Below, piece by piece: positions 46,466-59,522 of a stretch of 64,000 bases of DNA (position 1 is its first letter; every line of letters starts with the position of its first letter). The translations under genes and the position numbers were made by a program. The stretch covers positions 126,177-190,176 of the forward strand of contig MNCI01035092.1 of assembly GCA_015680685.1 (NCBI GenBank), written 5' to 3'. The notes under the pieces were generated by a model, which saw only the letters and a list, made by a program, of their open reading frames with translations, searched no databases and was not told the origin of the DNA. This DNA is from Gnetum montanum. Lineage: Eukaryota; Streptophyta; Gnetopsida; Gnetales; Gnetaceae.

Positions 46466-49400
46466 GTATAGGAGCCAAAAGTGGATTTGAGGGAAAAAGA
46501 ATAGAAATTATCTTTTTATGGATAAAAAGAAATGGAGTACATCAATAAAAAGAATGGGATATGAAAAAAGTAAAACATGAATGACATGGGATAATATAGA
46601 CATGGAATTAAAATTCTAGCCAAAAGATTCAATGAAATCTCTAGGCACTTTTGGCTAGGATACTCATTCCTCCTTGATGACATCATCCTTCTCAAGTAGA
46701 TATTGACATCTAGCCAAGCATTGGTGGATGTACATTGTGGCACTCTTGGTGATGGGCTTTGCTTCATTAGCTTTTGCAAGTTATATGTGCAACAAGTTAA
46801 CATTTGCAACATGTTGTGCAATATCTTCCTCCCACTCTTTCTTCTTTCTTTGCATGCATAAGATATAGAAAGTAAGCAAGAGGAAAAAGAAATTTTTTTA
46901 AAAATGAAAATAATAAGAATTCTTTACTTACATGGAGTTGATCATTTTTAATTTGAAGAAGATGCTCATGGTTGAGTAAATGATGGTCCAAGCAAGTAGC
47001 ACTCTCTAGTTCCTTTAAGATTTGTTTAAGATTCTTGGTAACTTTTAGAAAATCCTCTAGAACTTTATGGAATGTTGATATGGCAACAGACTACACCAAT
47101 TCATAATTAATTTTGAAATTGCATGACTTAGATTCCCATAGAAGATACAACTCTTCATGAATCAAATGAGGGATATTCGTGGCGATTCAATCACTAAGAC
47201 TACAAAGAAGAACTTTCTTTTTAGTAGCAGCCATCATTTACCCTAGAGAGTAAGAAAAATCCTTGATCATTATAGAGGAACTTGCAATGATGGAAATAGA
47301 TTCAAAAGAAGGAATTTTTGTCACATTTTGTTAAGCTCCAACCTGAGTTAAACTCTATATCAAAGTCACTCGAGGAGATTTTACCTTGGAAGCCTTTGGG
47401 GGTGGAATTTAGGCTTGTTTTCACCTAGACTTATGAGGGGAATTGTATACTTCTTTCTTTAGTTCCTAAATAAAGAAATTTCAACCTAAGAAAATTTGCA
47501 AGAGATACAATGTCAAAAGTTCATCAAAAGGGAAGTGTTTGAAACCTAACTAACAATTTGAATTTACCTCGAGTTCCTTTCCTTTATTTATGCCACTTGA
47601 TCCTTACCTATTGCATAACTTTTGATTAATCAGAAGTGTTAGTAGAAAAATGATGCATAAAAAACAAAAAAAAAAAAGATATTAATAAAAGTAAACCTTG
47701 GAACTTGGTTCCATTACTTCATTTCTTTTCAGACCTCCTTTTATGGCATCACCTGCTTAATTAGTTTGTAGCCTAAAGTTCACTAGCACATGAAATATAA
47801 TGAAAACAAATAATTAATAAATGAGAAAACTAAACAATATTTTATGTTTCATCTGCTCTTTCTGGATTGTGAGCTTGTGTAAGTGTTTCTTCATCTTTCC
47901 ATAAACCTTCAATTTGAGCTCTTACAACACTCTTATCCTCAAGAAATTTAGGATATAAACTAGGGTCCTAGTAGTAAAAACCATTGTACATTACATTATA
48001 GCTCAAACTCAAGGTCATAAGAAAAGGAACATATCAAGTGAAATATGATTTCCTAGGAGTTCTCTTGCTTGTAGTTACAAGTTCCATGGAAAGAAACACT
48101 TTGGTAAAATAGGATTAGAACCAATCGTACATTCTACTAGTCTTGACATCATGGACTAAGAAAATTGAAAATGTAGAAATGTAGGAACTATGGGAATTCT
48201 ATAAAACCTTACTCTCTATAAAAAAGCATAACTAAAAATATATTTTACCATTAAAATATATTTTATAAAAATCTTGTCGTTAAACCAAAGAAGAATTTAT
48301 ATAGTCATTAATTTCTTTTTCTTGGAAATCTTTAAACTCAAAGGATTGTAAGCTTGAAATGAAAGTATCTTTTCTGGGATGGAAACCTAAGATAGTTTGT
48401 ATGATTGGAAGTATAAACACAACACTTTTGAAAACCATTTTAAAACTAGTACTATCCCTAGAATTGTATAAGTTGTAGCATCTAGTTACCAAATTCTTAT
48501 AAGAAATAGTTTTAAAAATAGAAAAAACCAATATATTAGATAAACTAAAAGTTTTTAAATACTCAAACCCTTTAACTTCAAGCAGACTATATACAATACT
48601 AGTGGCTTCTATGATATTATTTTAATGTAAATAAATATAAATCAAACCTCCACTACCTATGGTGGTTAGAGAAGCTTGGTAGAAAAGCATAGTTCACTAT
48701 AGAGAAGTAGTTAACAAATCATTAACTAATTAAATTTATCTTAACTCGTTATTTATTTTCCTAATTTCATGAATTTTAGATGTAGTAAAATGGATGTATC
48801 TCAAGTCCAACATGTAGTTCTCTCTAAGATGATTCCAAATTTCATCTTGATTAGATGATTACAAATTTCATCTTGATTAGATGCATAGTTTATGAGATAT
48901 CGTGTTTCTGAGTAAACGTGCCACTAATTTAAAAAAGATTAGATCAAAGGGAAAATAACTTGAGGCTGGTATCATAACCCTACCCACACACTAGGGTAGA
49001 TGTAAGCCACTAATGAAAAGGGTCCTACAAAAAGACTACTTTACTATTGCCATACCTAGAAGTGGAGGCAAAAATCGAACCCATAACCTCCTAACCAAGA
49101 GATGAGTGTCATGATCACTTACCTTATATCCTCTCAGTGTCGCTAATTAAAATTAAAACTTTGTTAATCACTAGGTCAGATGCCCTGACTGTTAACTTTA
49201 GTCTCCTTATTTCTGTATATTAAATTAATTAAATAAAGCTAATAAAAAATTTTAGACCTTAGGTTAGGATTAATGCACTTGTCCTGGAATAGTATTAGGA
49301 TAGGTGACTTGTTGGGAAGTCTCGAAGAATGTGAAAATTTTGGCAACTTAAATTAGCCATAACTTTTGACTTTGGCATTCTTTTTTAATGAAATAAGAGG

Positions 49401-49700
49401 TTTTTATAATAGATTTGGACCTTCTCAATGCAACTGAATGATTAAATTTATCTACTAAAACTTGAAAATTAGTTTTTAAAGCCATTTCTAAAGCCATTCC
49501 AAGACATGTAAAAGTGTGGAGCCCAAAACTTAAGTTTTTTTTATATGATTAGGCCTTCTAAAACTAGTTAAGATGTGATTTGAGTAATTAGGTGGAAGAA
49601 TTTCAGGTTCAAAGTAGTTATAATCCCTTTAAAAAATCAATTAACCACTCTTAAAACCCATAAGATGGATCATTAAGGGCAATGGATAATTGACCTGCCT
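46466..49700. other. Unassigned 3.2 kb inside G
   Basis: AT-rich, with only short open frames. It holds a SINE-like sequence at 48957-49148. Otherwise I recognise neither gag nor pol. It may be the body of the element that owns LTR H, or leader and debris of G. Confidence 0.4.
48957..49148 (-). mobile_element. Probable tRNA-derived SINE
   Basis: On the minus strand the sequence reads like a tRNA half: aggtaagtgatcatgacactc, then ctcttggttaggagg, then the B-box-like gggttcgatt. A non-tRNA tail follows with cttacatctaccctagtg and gtgggtagggttatgatacc. This layout is typical of plant SINEs. The A box is weak, and no terminal duplication was identified. Confidence 0.5.
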
Positions 49701-49719
49701 TAGCTCCTCGGCCTACCAA

Positions 49720-51010
49720 TGCCTGAAATCTAGAGAGTGCATAGGAGAACTATAGAGTTTGAGGTCAATGATCGTATGGATGCTGTTGAACAATAGATTA
49801 ATGAGATCAAAGATGTCTAAGAAGAGCTCTATCAATCAAATCAAGGGTTCAAGAAGTATATGCATGACATATGGGAGGAGATTAGAAGATTGTTCAATAT
49901 CTTAGAAGGGAACTAGTCTAAAGTAAAGGGAAAGATGGATTCTTTTATAGATTGCATCAAATAATTAACTAACCTAATCCAAGCCCATAACCAAAACCAA
50001 CATCCACCGAGAGATCATAACAAAAAACAACATTCATTTAGAAACTATAGCCAAAATTAGCATCCATCTAGAGATTATCACTAAGATTAATTTCCATTCG
50101 AAGATCATTATCATGACCAATTTCCACCTAGGAATTATTATTGAGATTAATCCTCACTTGTAGGGCATCAAGGTGATGAGGTCCCATTGTAAGGATAAAG
50201 ATTAGAACTAAAAGGAGAAAATTATTCAAATTGACAAAATTCAGCTAGAGAATTCTTACCTCAAGTTTATGCTAAAAAGATGAAACTCAACCATTATGAT
50301 GGAACCCTAGGATCTAGTGCTAAGGAAAAACATTAGCTTGATACCAGGAAGAATTATTTCAACATGTTGAATTTATTGAGTCAAGAATGTTTAGAAGTGG
50401 TCTCTTTGTATTTAAGGGGACTCATTGCAACATGGTGAAATGGATTGAGGTCTCAAGGATTAATTACCAATGGACATTGCTTCTACCATGATTTCAAACA
50501 AAAATTTACACAAGATTCCTTCCTTAAAGAGCATAAGATGTGGTTTGACTGAAGATTAGGTTGATTACCTGTATAAAATTATTGCAAAGAGTTTTGTGAT
50601 GTTTCTAAATATGCAAGTCATCAGGACGAAAGTAAATTAGTCTCAACATTCATTGGGGAACCCAACTAGACTTCTAGAAACATGTTCGTGATCCAAAAAT
50701 AGTGGATGAAGCATATAGACTTTTCAAAGATTATGAGAAATCAAACCAAGTACAGAATATAACTATTCGATAAGCGATTGTGGAAGAGATATCTAATAAG
50801 AGAACTAGATATGAATGCTTTGTTGCAGTGAATGTTACTTCAAGTGAAATTACCCAAAACAAAGAGCAAGGATTCAAAGGAACAATTAAAATATGAATAA
50901 GAACACTAACATGAATGTGACCAAAGGAAAAGATCAAGTAACTACCACAACTATAGTGAAGAAAATTTCAACATTGACTAAGTCATGTTTGAGGAAATTT
51001 CAATTTGCCT
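49720..51010 (+). pseudogene. Element G gag, decayed
   Basis: A start-like region near 49775 with helical Glu/Lys composition is followed by MKLNHYDGTLG near 50280 and a gag-like stretch in which SLYLRGLIATW is readable. Stops are frequent. Pro/His/Asn-rich repeats (catccacc.agagatcataa) lie near 49990-50130. Confidence 0.5.
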
Positions 51011-51400
51011 TATTTTTGAAGGATTAATTAAGGGTCTAAAGGTTAAATTTTTTATTGCTAGTGGTGCAAGTGATAATTTAATTCACCAACCTTAGTTAAG
51101 GCATTAAATCTAACCTTACTTTCTAAGAAAGTTATTAAAGTGGAGCTTGTAGATGGAATGATAGTAAATAAGCATAACATGCATAGTGAAATTAGCTTTG
51201 TTTTTCAAGAAATTCCTTTTATTGGTGAACTTTTTAAATTTGAATTAGCAGATGTTGATGTAGTTTTAGGAATTTCTTTGCTACAAAAATTTAATGTTAC
51301 CACTCATTTTGAAACCCATGTTTTAAAAATGCCAACCATTGATGGAGTCAGGGTTCTAAGGATGGTAAGAAGAACAAAGTAAATTCACATCATAATCATT
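51011..51400 (+). pseudogene. Element G protease, catalytic Asp lost
   Basis: The active-site segment reads FIASGASDNLI where relatives have DSGAS, so the catalytic Asp is replaced by Ala. The frame at 51140-51382 continues with VDVVLGISLLQKFNVTTHF, matching the conserved end of chromovirus proteases. Confidence 0.65.
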
Positions 51401-51599
51401 AAAAAGGCCATGAAAGTAGTTAAGAAAGGTGCTACGATGTTTGCTGGGAAAGTAATTCAACCTCAAAAAAAATTTGAAATTAAGTTTCTAAAAGAACCTA
51501 AGGAATATAGAAATTCAATATTTAGTGAAACTAGATAATTACCACCTAAGAGAACTATGAAGCATGACATTAATATTGTTTCAAATACAGAATTAGTCT

Positions 51600-52830
51600 C
51601 AAAAGCCTCATATAGGTTTTCTACATTAAAATGAAGGGAATTAAAGATGAAACTAGATCAATTACTTGGGGAAAGAATAATTCCTCCTAGTATTTACCTT
51701 TAGGAGCACTAGTCCTATTCATTCAGAAAAAGGATGGTAGCTTAAAGTTATGTATTAATTATAGCATGTTTTAAACAAAGTAAAGATCAAGAACACCTAC
51801 TCTTTGCCTAGGATAGACAACTTACTTGATCAACTTACAAGAGCATATTATTTTTACAAGATTAATTTAAAATTAGATTATCATTAGATAAGGATCAAAG
51901 AAAAAGATATTGAGAAAATTGCATTCAAAATTAGGTATGGACTATACGAATTTGTTGTGATGTCATTTGGATTGACTAATGCATTTGCAATGTTTATAGC
52001 CTTGATGAATAATATTTTTTGGAAATACCTTGATAAATTCGTTATTGTATTCATAGATTATACACTTGTTTATTCCAAAATAAGGGAGGAACATGTGGAA
52101 CATTTGAAAATTACTATGAAAATACTTAAGTAAAACCAATTAAAAGTAAAACTAAGTAAGTGTGAGTTCTTAAAGAAGAAGTATTGTATTTAGGCCATAT
52201 CATATTTAAAAAAAGATTATAAATAGATTCATATAAAATTAGTTCAATTCAAGAAAGGTTGATACTTAAGGATGCTATGGCAGTTTGTAGTTTTCTAGGT
52301 CTAATAAGGTTATATTGTTGCTTTATTAAAGATTAATCTACTCTTGTAACCCCTTTGACTATCTTCTTGTAAGAAAAGAATGTGTTTAAGTTTGATGAAA
52401 GATGCAAAGAAGCATCTCTAAGATTGAAGATGCTATTAACAATGGCACATATCCTAAGTATGCCAGATGAAGAATAATTATTTGAAGTATGCACATATGC
52501 CTGTAGAGTGGGAATCGGTGCTATTCTTTCACAAGGAGATAAAGTGGTATGTTTTGAATCTCATAAATTATGAAGAGCTAAGGTAAATTATTCAATCCAT
52601 GATTTGGAATTATTAGCAATCATACATGCTTTAAAAGTTTAGAGACATTATCTTTGTGGAAAAATATTTGTAGTAAAAATTGATTACAAGAGTCTAAAAT
52701 GCTTGTAGAGATAAGCCATCTTAAATAAAATACAACATAGATGGGTGGAACTACTTGTAGAACATGATTTTGAGATTAAGTATATTTTAGAGAAATAGAA
52801 TGTAGTGGTTGGTGCCCTAAGTTAGATGTG
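51600..52830 (+). pseudogene. Element G RT and RNase H, decayed
   Basis: RT traces include IIPPS, a degraded catalytic box near 52050 and EVLYLGHIIF near 52190. RNase H reads ACRVGIGAILSQGDKVVCFES near 52500-52560, then NYSIHDLELLAIIHALK and HDFEIKYI near 52770. Many frame changes are needed to follow it. Confidence 0.7.
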
Positions 52831-52979
52831 AAACTTAATAATTGGTATTGTAATAATCCCCATGGAAGAAAAGATTAAGGATTAGATAAGGAAAGAACTT
52901 ACTTTTAGCAAGTCTTAGCCAATATAACCCCCAAACCCAACTACCATCTTTCCCTAGAAGGTCTATTAATGAAGGGATA

Positions 52980-53499
52980 GAGCGTATGTATTCCAAAACA
53001 TATTTAAAGATATAAGTTATTAAGTGAAGCCCATGAAGTACCATATGTCAAACATCTTGATTATATCAAGACCTATGTGAAAATTTTACTTTTGGCCTCA
53101 GATGAAGATTGATGTATCTACTTACATTAGAAATTGTCCAACTTGTCAAAGAGAAAAAGTTAAGCAAAACAAGCTAAGTAGCCTATTACAATCACTAGAA
53201 GTCCTTGCCTAGAAATGGGAAGGTGTTACCATGAACTTCATTATAGGATTACCGGTGACCAAGAGAGGGTACAACTTAATCTTGGTAATGGTCAACCATT
53301 TATTAAGGATGGCTCATTTCATATGCTTAAAGTCTACAAACATAGTAGAAGAAGTAGCCTAGAAATTTGTTCAAAAAGTGTTCCAACTACATAAATGTCC
53401 CAAATTGATCACATCAAATAGAGATCCTAAGTTTATTTCTAAGTTTTAGGGAAAATGTTTCAAGGAACTTGGACCATAATTAAAGTTCAACATGATGTA
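52980..53499 (+). pseudogene. Element G integrase, left part, cut by D
   Basis: The core reads MNFIIGLPVTKRGYN, LILVMVNHLLRMAHFI and CPKLITSNRDPKFIS, then stops inside KFNMMYVPS at the junction with element D. Coding similarity resumes at 60291. Confidence 0.75.
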
Positions 53500-54140
53500 T
53501 GATGAGCTGCGATATCGTGTCTGCGATATCACGTCGGCCCTTGCAATATTGCGTACATGATATCGCAGCCCGTCACTAGTTCCATAAATAAGAGGCGGCT
53601 TTCCCTTGTTTCAGCATCTAGATCTAGACCCTTAGCTAAACTCTGGTAGTTTTACCATTCCAGAGATAGAATAATTTCCATGNGTGTTGAATGTTGAAAT
53701 GTTTTCTTAGATAATTAATCTCTCTCAACCCTTTACTCTCCTAGTTAAGTGCATTCAGTACGACTGCTTCGAGCGTGTGTGTGACACTTGGTAACCCAGT
53801 AACAAGTAGCGTTTGGTAATCCCAGTAGCGTTGCACTAGTTCAGGGTGTGTGCGGCAAGTGGAAACAGATACTGGTGCTAGGATGATTAGAACTTAGTNG
53901 GATGAGTGGTGAGGTACCCCTACACTTAACCATATGAATACGAGNCATAAAAATGACATACCTCAAACTTACTTAATCATACAACCATGACAATACAAGT
54001 ACATTTGGGAAGACAACAATTGATTAACCTTAAGTGTTCCATTAGGGTACGTAAGCACTTAGTCCTTGGAGTTCAACTAGATCACGCGTGAGATGCTCGT
54101 ATTCATATGGTTAAGTGTAGGGGTACCTCACCACTCATCC
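53500..54140 (+). repeat. 5' LTR of element D, misassembled
   Basis: It starts TGATGAGCTGCGATATCG. Compared with the 3' LTR it lacks about 160 bp at the N in 53683. Between Ns at 53899 and 53945 it carries a 45-base segment that is the exact reverse complement of its own end (54096-54140), replacing sequence found in the 3' LTR. Confidence 0.82.
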
Positions 54141-54159
54141 TTGGCACTGTTGTCAGGGA
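54141..54159 (+). promoter_or_regulatory. Primer-binding site of D, tRNA-Asp type
   Basis: ttggcactgttgtcaggga follows the LTR end. It is a variant of the sites of A and B. Confidence 0.77.
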
Positions 54160-54286
54160 CTTAGTTGTTTGTGCGCTATGTAGAACATAGGAAATCATCC
54201 ACATCGTTGGGAAGCTAAAACCAACCCTTAGGGTTAATCAAGAGAAAAATGACATAATGGTAAAATAGCACACCAACAAGACAAAC

Positions 54287-57200
54287 ATGTCTTCTTCTTT
54301 GCACAAAAGCACTTCACCACCTAGGAACAACACTAGAGACAGTCGGTGGCACAACACACATAACCAAAATCCACCAGTTCCTCAACAATTCAGTGTGGTA
54401 TATATTCATCACGATGAATGTATACCTAACTTTACCTTTGTCTTCCATCAAGATGAACAATTGCATTAGAAAGACTTGGAGGGTAACATAGTGTTGCCTC
54501 CAGACAGAGCAACCCACAACATGCTCCTTCGTGTCCTTGCACGAATAGGCATGTCACAATTATATGCTGAGTATGTTGCATGCAATTACAATGTAAGGGA
54601 CTACCATCCCATAGAAGCACAACGTCAAAGGGACTTGCGACAGGAGAGTTACCACACATTGTTGAAGGACAAAGGCCCCTATAATGCTTCGCCCGTCTTA
54701 AACAAAATTGAGGGTGGTGAACCTGTTTTCATAGGTTCTCCACAAAACGATGTTTACCCTCCTAACGATGGTCAGGAGGTGGTGTATTAGAGCCTGCGCT
54801 CTATGATTCACAGCCTTGGTTCTGATCCCCATGAACACCAAGTGTTCAATGAGGGAACACAAACACAAGATAAGGGCGAGCATTCTAATCATCATCACGA
54901 TCGTGATCGAGACCACCGAAGAGAGGGTAGGAAACATCATCATGGTGATGGTTCTTCTTCTTCTTCACATTCACCCTCTCCTTCAACATTAGGACGTAGT
55001 CATAAGGAACCTAATTGTGAGAATAAGGGTAAGCAAAATGAGAGACCTCGACGAGAGAGTCGAGAGTGAGGACGAGGGCACTCTAGAGAATCAAGGCATG
55101 AAAGAAGGGAAAGTAGGGAACCACGTAGACATCATAGACACTATGAGAGAAATGGCCATGAAGAACCCCTACTTGCAACCCGAAGCATGTTAGACATTAT
55201 GGAGGCCGTTAGAATTCCTACAAGGCACCAGAAAGATAGCAGGATCAAGAGATTAGAGATGAATAACATCCCACGATTTGAGGGGTGATACAACGTTGAT
55301 CCTCAAAACCATTTACAGGCATTTCATGATGCATGTGCCTTGCAGAATATTGAGAACGAATGGAAAAAATTAAAGTTGTTCCCAAGGACACTAGTAAAAG
55401 AAGCGGAAAGTTGGTATCGGTCCTTAGAACCGGAATCCATTCGAAGGTGGAGTACGATGCTAGAACTATTTAATGATAAATATCAAACGTACTCTCGGGT
55501 GTCCAAACTACAAAAAAAAATCCAAGGATGGAAGAAGGGGAATCATGAATCCTTGGATGCTGCCATGGATCATTATTGTACACTATTACATCATTTCCCA
55601 GGCCATGGTTACTCGTAGTAGGATCAACTACGCCATCTCGTAGATGGACTTAGGCATGAAACTAGGAGAACCCTTGGAACATATGCCCAAGGGAGATTAT
55701 CTGAGCTTAGGTCCCATCAGATCCATAGATTGTTGGAGCAAGTAGCTGAGGAAGAAGGAGAGCTACATAAGAGAGAAAGCGCGGAAGAGTACAACTGTGA
55801 TCCTTCCCTCCGAAAAAGGGGAGTAAGATTTTGTGAGGAGGAGGATGAGTCACCACTTGAAGAGTTGGTGAATAGGAAAACCTTGCTGCTCCAAAAATTA
55901 ACAATAGAAGTGTCGGCAAAGGTAGATCAGATGTGGGACTCCTTAGATAGTAGATTTGAAACCTTTCTAAAAATCGTAGAGGAGTCTAAGGAGCGAGGTA
56001 GTGATTATGAGAAAAAGAAGAAGAGGGATTTGGACCATGCACATAACAAAGGTAAGGGTAAAATAACCATCACTGAAGAGGTTGTGGATTCTGATATAGA
56101 CAATGATGACGAATGTGAGATATGCCAGTATGACCATCCTAAGGGATGTTGTCCAGTAATCTCACATTTGCAAGAGTCTGGGGTGTACGCACTTGACCCA
56201 CGACTTAACAAACAGTAAGCACCTCAAAGATTACCTTATCCCCAAGGTAACCCATGGCAGTTCCACCAACCCTTAACGTATTATCCAAGTGGAACTCCGC
56301 CACAACCTATCGAGCAACACTAGCAGTGGCAATACCCATAGTCATGGGGGATGCCACCACCAAGGCAACAATACCCTTACTAGCAACCAGATCCATATGG
56401 CTACTACGTGCAGTTGCCAATCTCTTCAAGTGACTTTGTCGGTCATGCGACCCCACAACGTCACTACCAAGCTCAGGAGTATTATAGGACTCCTCCTGGG
56501 AGAGACACACCACATGCATACCATCCTCCAAATCCATCCGCAACTCTTACACCGATAGCTCCACTACCACCTGCTCCAGCGATGCAAGGGGAACTCCCCA
56601 CTCAACCACAACAACGCAATGTTACGAGAGCTGTAAACCTTCAACCTGCTACTGGTTCTAATAACCGTATAAAGAGAAGACCTCTCTTTAGAACCAACAG
56701 TCCAAACAAGCTCTCACAACCACAAGCGGTTGAGCCTCTTAACGTTCCTCCATCAAATAAGGCTTTGAAGCTCCTTTTAAACCAACAACAGGGCTCAACG
56801 TACACGGTTATGTTAACACATACCATCACTGACTGGATCAAGAGGGTCACCTTCCCAGGAAATTCTCTGATCCTGGAAGTCCCTTGATTTATCTCCAAGT
56901 TGTTGGGAATGAACCTTGTAAAGTTCTTTTGGACTTAGGTTTTCAGAGTCAACTTGATATCGCAAGAAATGTATAAAGCCTGGAACCTACCTTCGCTAAA
57001 GAAGAGTAATATTCGCTCAAAGCTGGCTGACCAGTCCATCACTATTCCCTTAGAACTGGTGGAGGACATCGTTACCATGGTGTGTGGTTGGTCATACGTA
57101 GTTGATTTCCTAGTAATACAAGTCAACAATAACAAGGGGGACTTCCAAATAATAATGGAAAGGGCATGGCTAAGTACTGTGAATGCATGCCTAGGAATCC

Positions 57201-57330
57201 GTGATCTTTCCCTAGAAATATCTAAGGAAAACACTTATGGGAAGATCGAGAAGAAGAAAGTTCCATGCATCATAGACAGTGATACAGGGTGTGATTGCGT
57301 ACAGAAAATGTTCAGCATTGCCTGCATGTA
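54287..57330 (+). pseudogene. Element D gag-protease, one frame with about a dozen stops
   Basis: From MSSSLHKST at 54287 the same frame can be followed for about 3 kb, broken by in-frame stops (mostly TAG). Parts: an N-terminal domain with FTFVFHQDE and GNIVLPPDRATHN; an Arg/His/Glu-rich region; the gag core (MNNIPRFEG, LQAFHDACALQNIE, LKLFPRTLVKEAESWYRSL, 55260-55450); a coiled Glu-rich part; a zinc knuckle CEIC-QYD-H-PKG-C near 56110-56145; a Pro/Gln-rich linker; and protease with LLDLGF near 56930 and IIMERAWLSTVNA near 57150. A pair of compensating frameshifts brackets the protease active site. This is the best preserved coding region among the transposons here. Confidence 0.8.
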
Positions 57331-59522
57331 ATCGGTGTGCACCAGAGGTTAACATACAAAGGTGCCTATATGTGGCAACCACACAACAAGAAAACATCTA
57401 GTGGTTGATAGCTAATCAAGAGAGCAACTCACCAATATGTATGGAGGTAACTGGGGGACCAATGTGAATTCATGTCGAAAACATAGATACATTGGAGTAA
57501 GAGCATCACCAAGTTCCAATCCTTAACCTGAAAACATCAATTGGGAGAAGTTGGACACTTCTAAAAAATTCAAACAAGCGCTCACTATTTCGGATCTCTC
57601 CCTTTCAATTCAGTCATGGGGGAGATAACCACCTATGCTGATCAATCAAGGCCCTTAGTTTCTTTTAAGTTTTTGTTTTACAAATTTCTTTAAATTTTCT
57701 TGTTTTTTGTTTTGCAACATCATTCATACTCTTTTATTTCTTTGTGTGTTTGTTTGTTTGTTTGTAAAGTTTATCACTTAATAAGTGCTCCTGATGGTGG
57801 TATGAACTGTATTCCATTGATTGCTAATGTTTGGTTTTTACCTTTAAGTTATAATGTTGACACTAAGGTATGGTTCTTTTGATATAATAGGCAATGAGTC
57901 CACTTCATCCATACATCCATAAATTTCTATGGTCTCTCTTGGCTTGGAATTGTATAGTCCCTTTCTCAATAATAAGAACTATCAACAAATTGGTGACTGG
58001 GTATTTCTCAAACTAAAGAAGGACTCAAGGATTGAAAGGATGTGACTTCAAGGGGATTTGATGCATTTGTGCTGGCCATTTTCTTGGGTGCTTGGATGTT
58101 TTCTTTTTGAGTCTCTCGTATCATTTCGATGCTGTTCCATTATCGGGAAGCTAAGCTAATAAAAATAAGAAGTCTTTGCATGGTGTGGTTCTCACAAAAA
58201 AAGGAAAAAAAAAAGAAAAAAAAAGAAAAAACTGTGGGAATTCAAAGCACACCCCTTAGATGAAATAATCATTTAGGCTACAAGCATTGGTTATGGAACT
58301 GAATAAAAATGTTCTCTCTAACTAAGGCCCTTCTCTCTTCCTACTTTCTTGTTGTTCGTTTCGTCGAAATGGTGGTGACTCTTTGGTGGAAGCATTCTTG
58401 TTACTTCAAGTGGATGGATTGGTCGAATGTATTAATGTGAAGTCATTGGATGTGGTTTGTTTGAGGTTAGATTTAGAATGAGATCTACTAAGTCACATTA
58501 ACCATTAACACACAAGGGGCTGTACACCACCTTGTTATTGAGATTCCATTCCATTCTCTTCTTTCCATCATTCTTTCTCCATTTTCCACCTCATTGTTAG
58601 TTGTATCAGTAGTCCATATTTTGGTTGATGCATTGTTTTCTTTTTGGTAAACTCTTGTGGTTAAGACTTTAACTGTTGTCTACAAATGACATTCCTAGAG
58701 CCTATGGACTCTTTGAATGTGGGACTGTCAGGGCATTAAGGGTACAAGCTTGCTTTGGGAGGATCCACTGGCATTCCTATTTGGTGCATCTGTTAATTTC
58801 TTTCCCTTAAACATTTTTGCAATCACCATTTATTTTGTTCATCTCCATCTTTGAAATCCATTTTATCGGCGTTTCTGTTGTTTCTTTTTCTCCATCTTTC
58901 TTATTGCTTATCTTTTTCCATTCTCTCGCTACCAGAGGTTCCCTCTCAGTCATGGGGGTCCTAGTCCAATTTTTTTTGATTTTTTCTTAACCCCTACACC
59001 TTGGGTGGCCACCAATATTATATCTCTAGATCCACATTAGCCATATCACAACTCAGCCAATGGACCTTACAATAAGGTAAGGTATTAACTGCATTGTGAT
59101 TCATTTACCCTTGTTAATATAAGACTGTGTTGTGTGTGCAGATGACAATCATACAACAACAGATTGGATCTGGAGGCAACACTTGGAATGGACTAGTGTT
59201 GGAATAGTTATACAAGGAATAATATTGATGGCACGCTTATGGATGGATAACGAAAGGCGTAATCTTGGCGTTGGTAGCAATAGACTTCTTCTTCTCTCTC
59301 TCTCTTCCCTCTTCTCTCTCAGCTGCCAAATAAGGCTGGATGTCAAAAGTGTATAGTGTTCACTCTTGTTATCATGAACACTAAATTTTGTCATGTATTA
59401 TAATGATGATCCATTCACATGTCACCCCATCTACCATTAGTGTCATTCAAGTCAATAATCCCATACCTTCCCAATATTTTGTAAGGAACTCAAGGATGAG
59501 TTTTCATTTAGTCATGGGGGTA
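57331..59522 (+). other. Spacer and 3' region of element D
   Basis: The stretch up to about 57560 still follows the protease-RT linker of A. Beyond it comes non-coding spacer with gtgacttcaaggggatttg (58040), like the spacers of A and B, an A-rich tract at 58195-58232, a CT-rich tract near 59285-59322, and the polypurine tract catggggg before the LTR. The 74-codon frame at 59132-59356 is not recognised. Confidence 0.55.

Noticed and set aside
59132-59356. Small protein in the 3' region of D
   Set aside because: The frame ends in a CT-microsatellite-derived Leu/Ser run and has no homologue in A or B.
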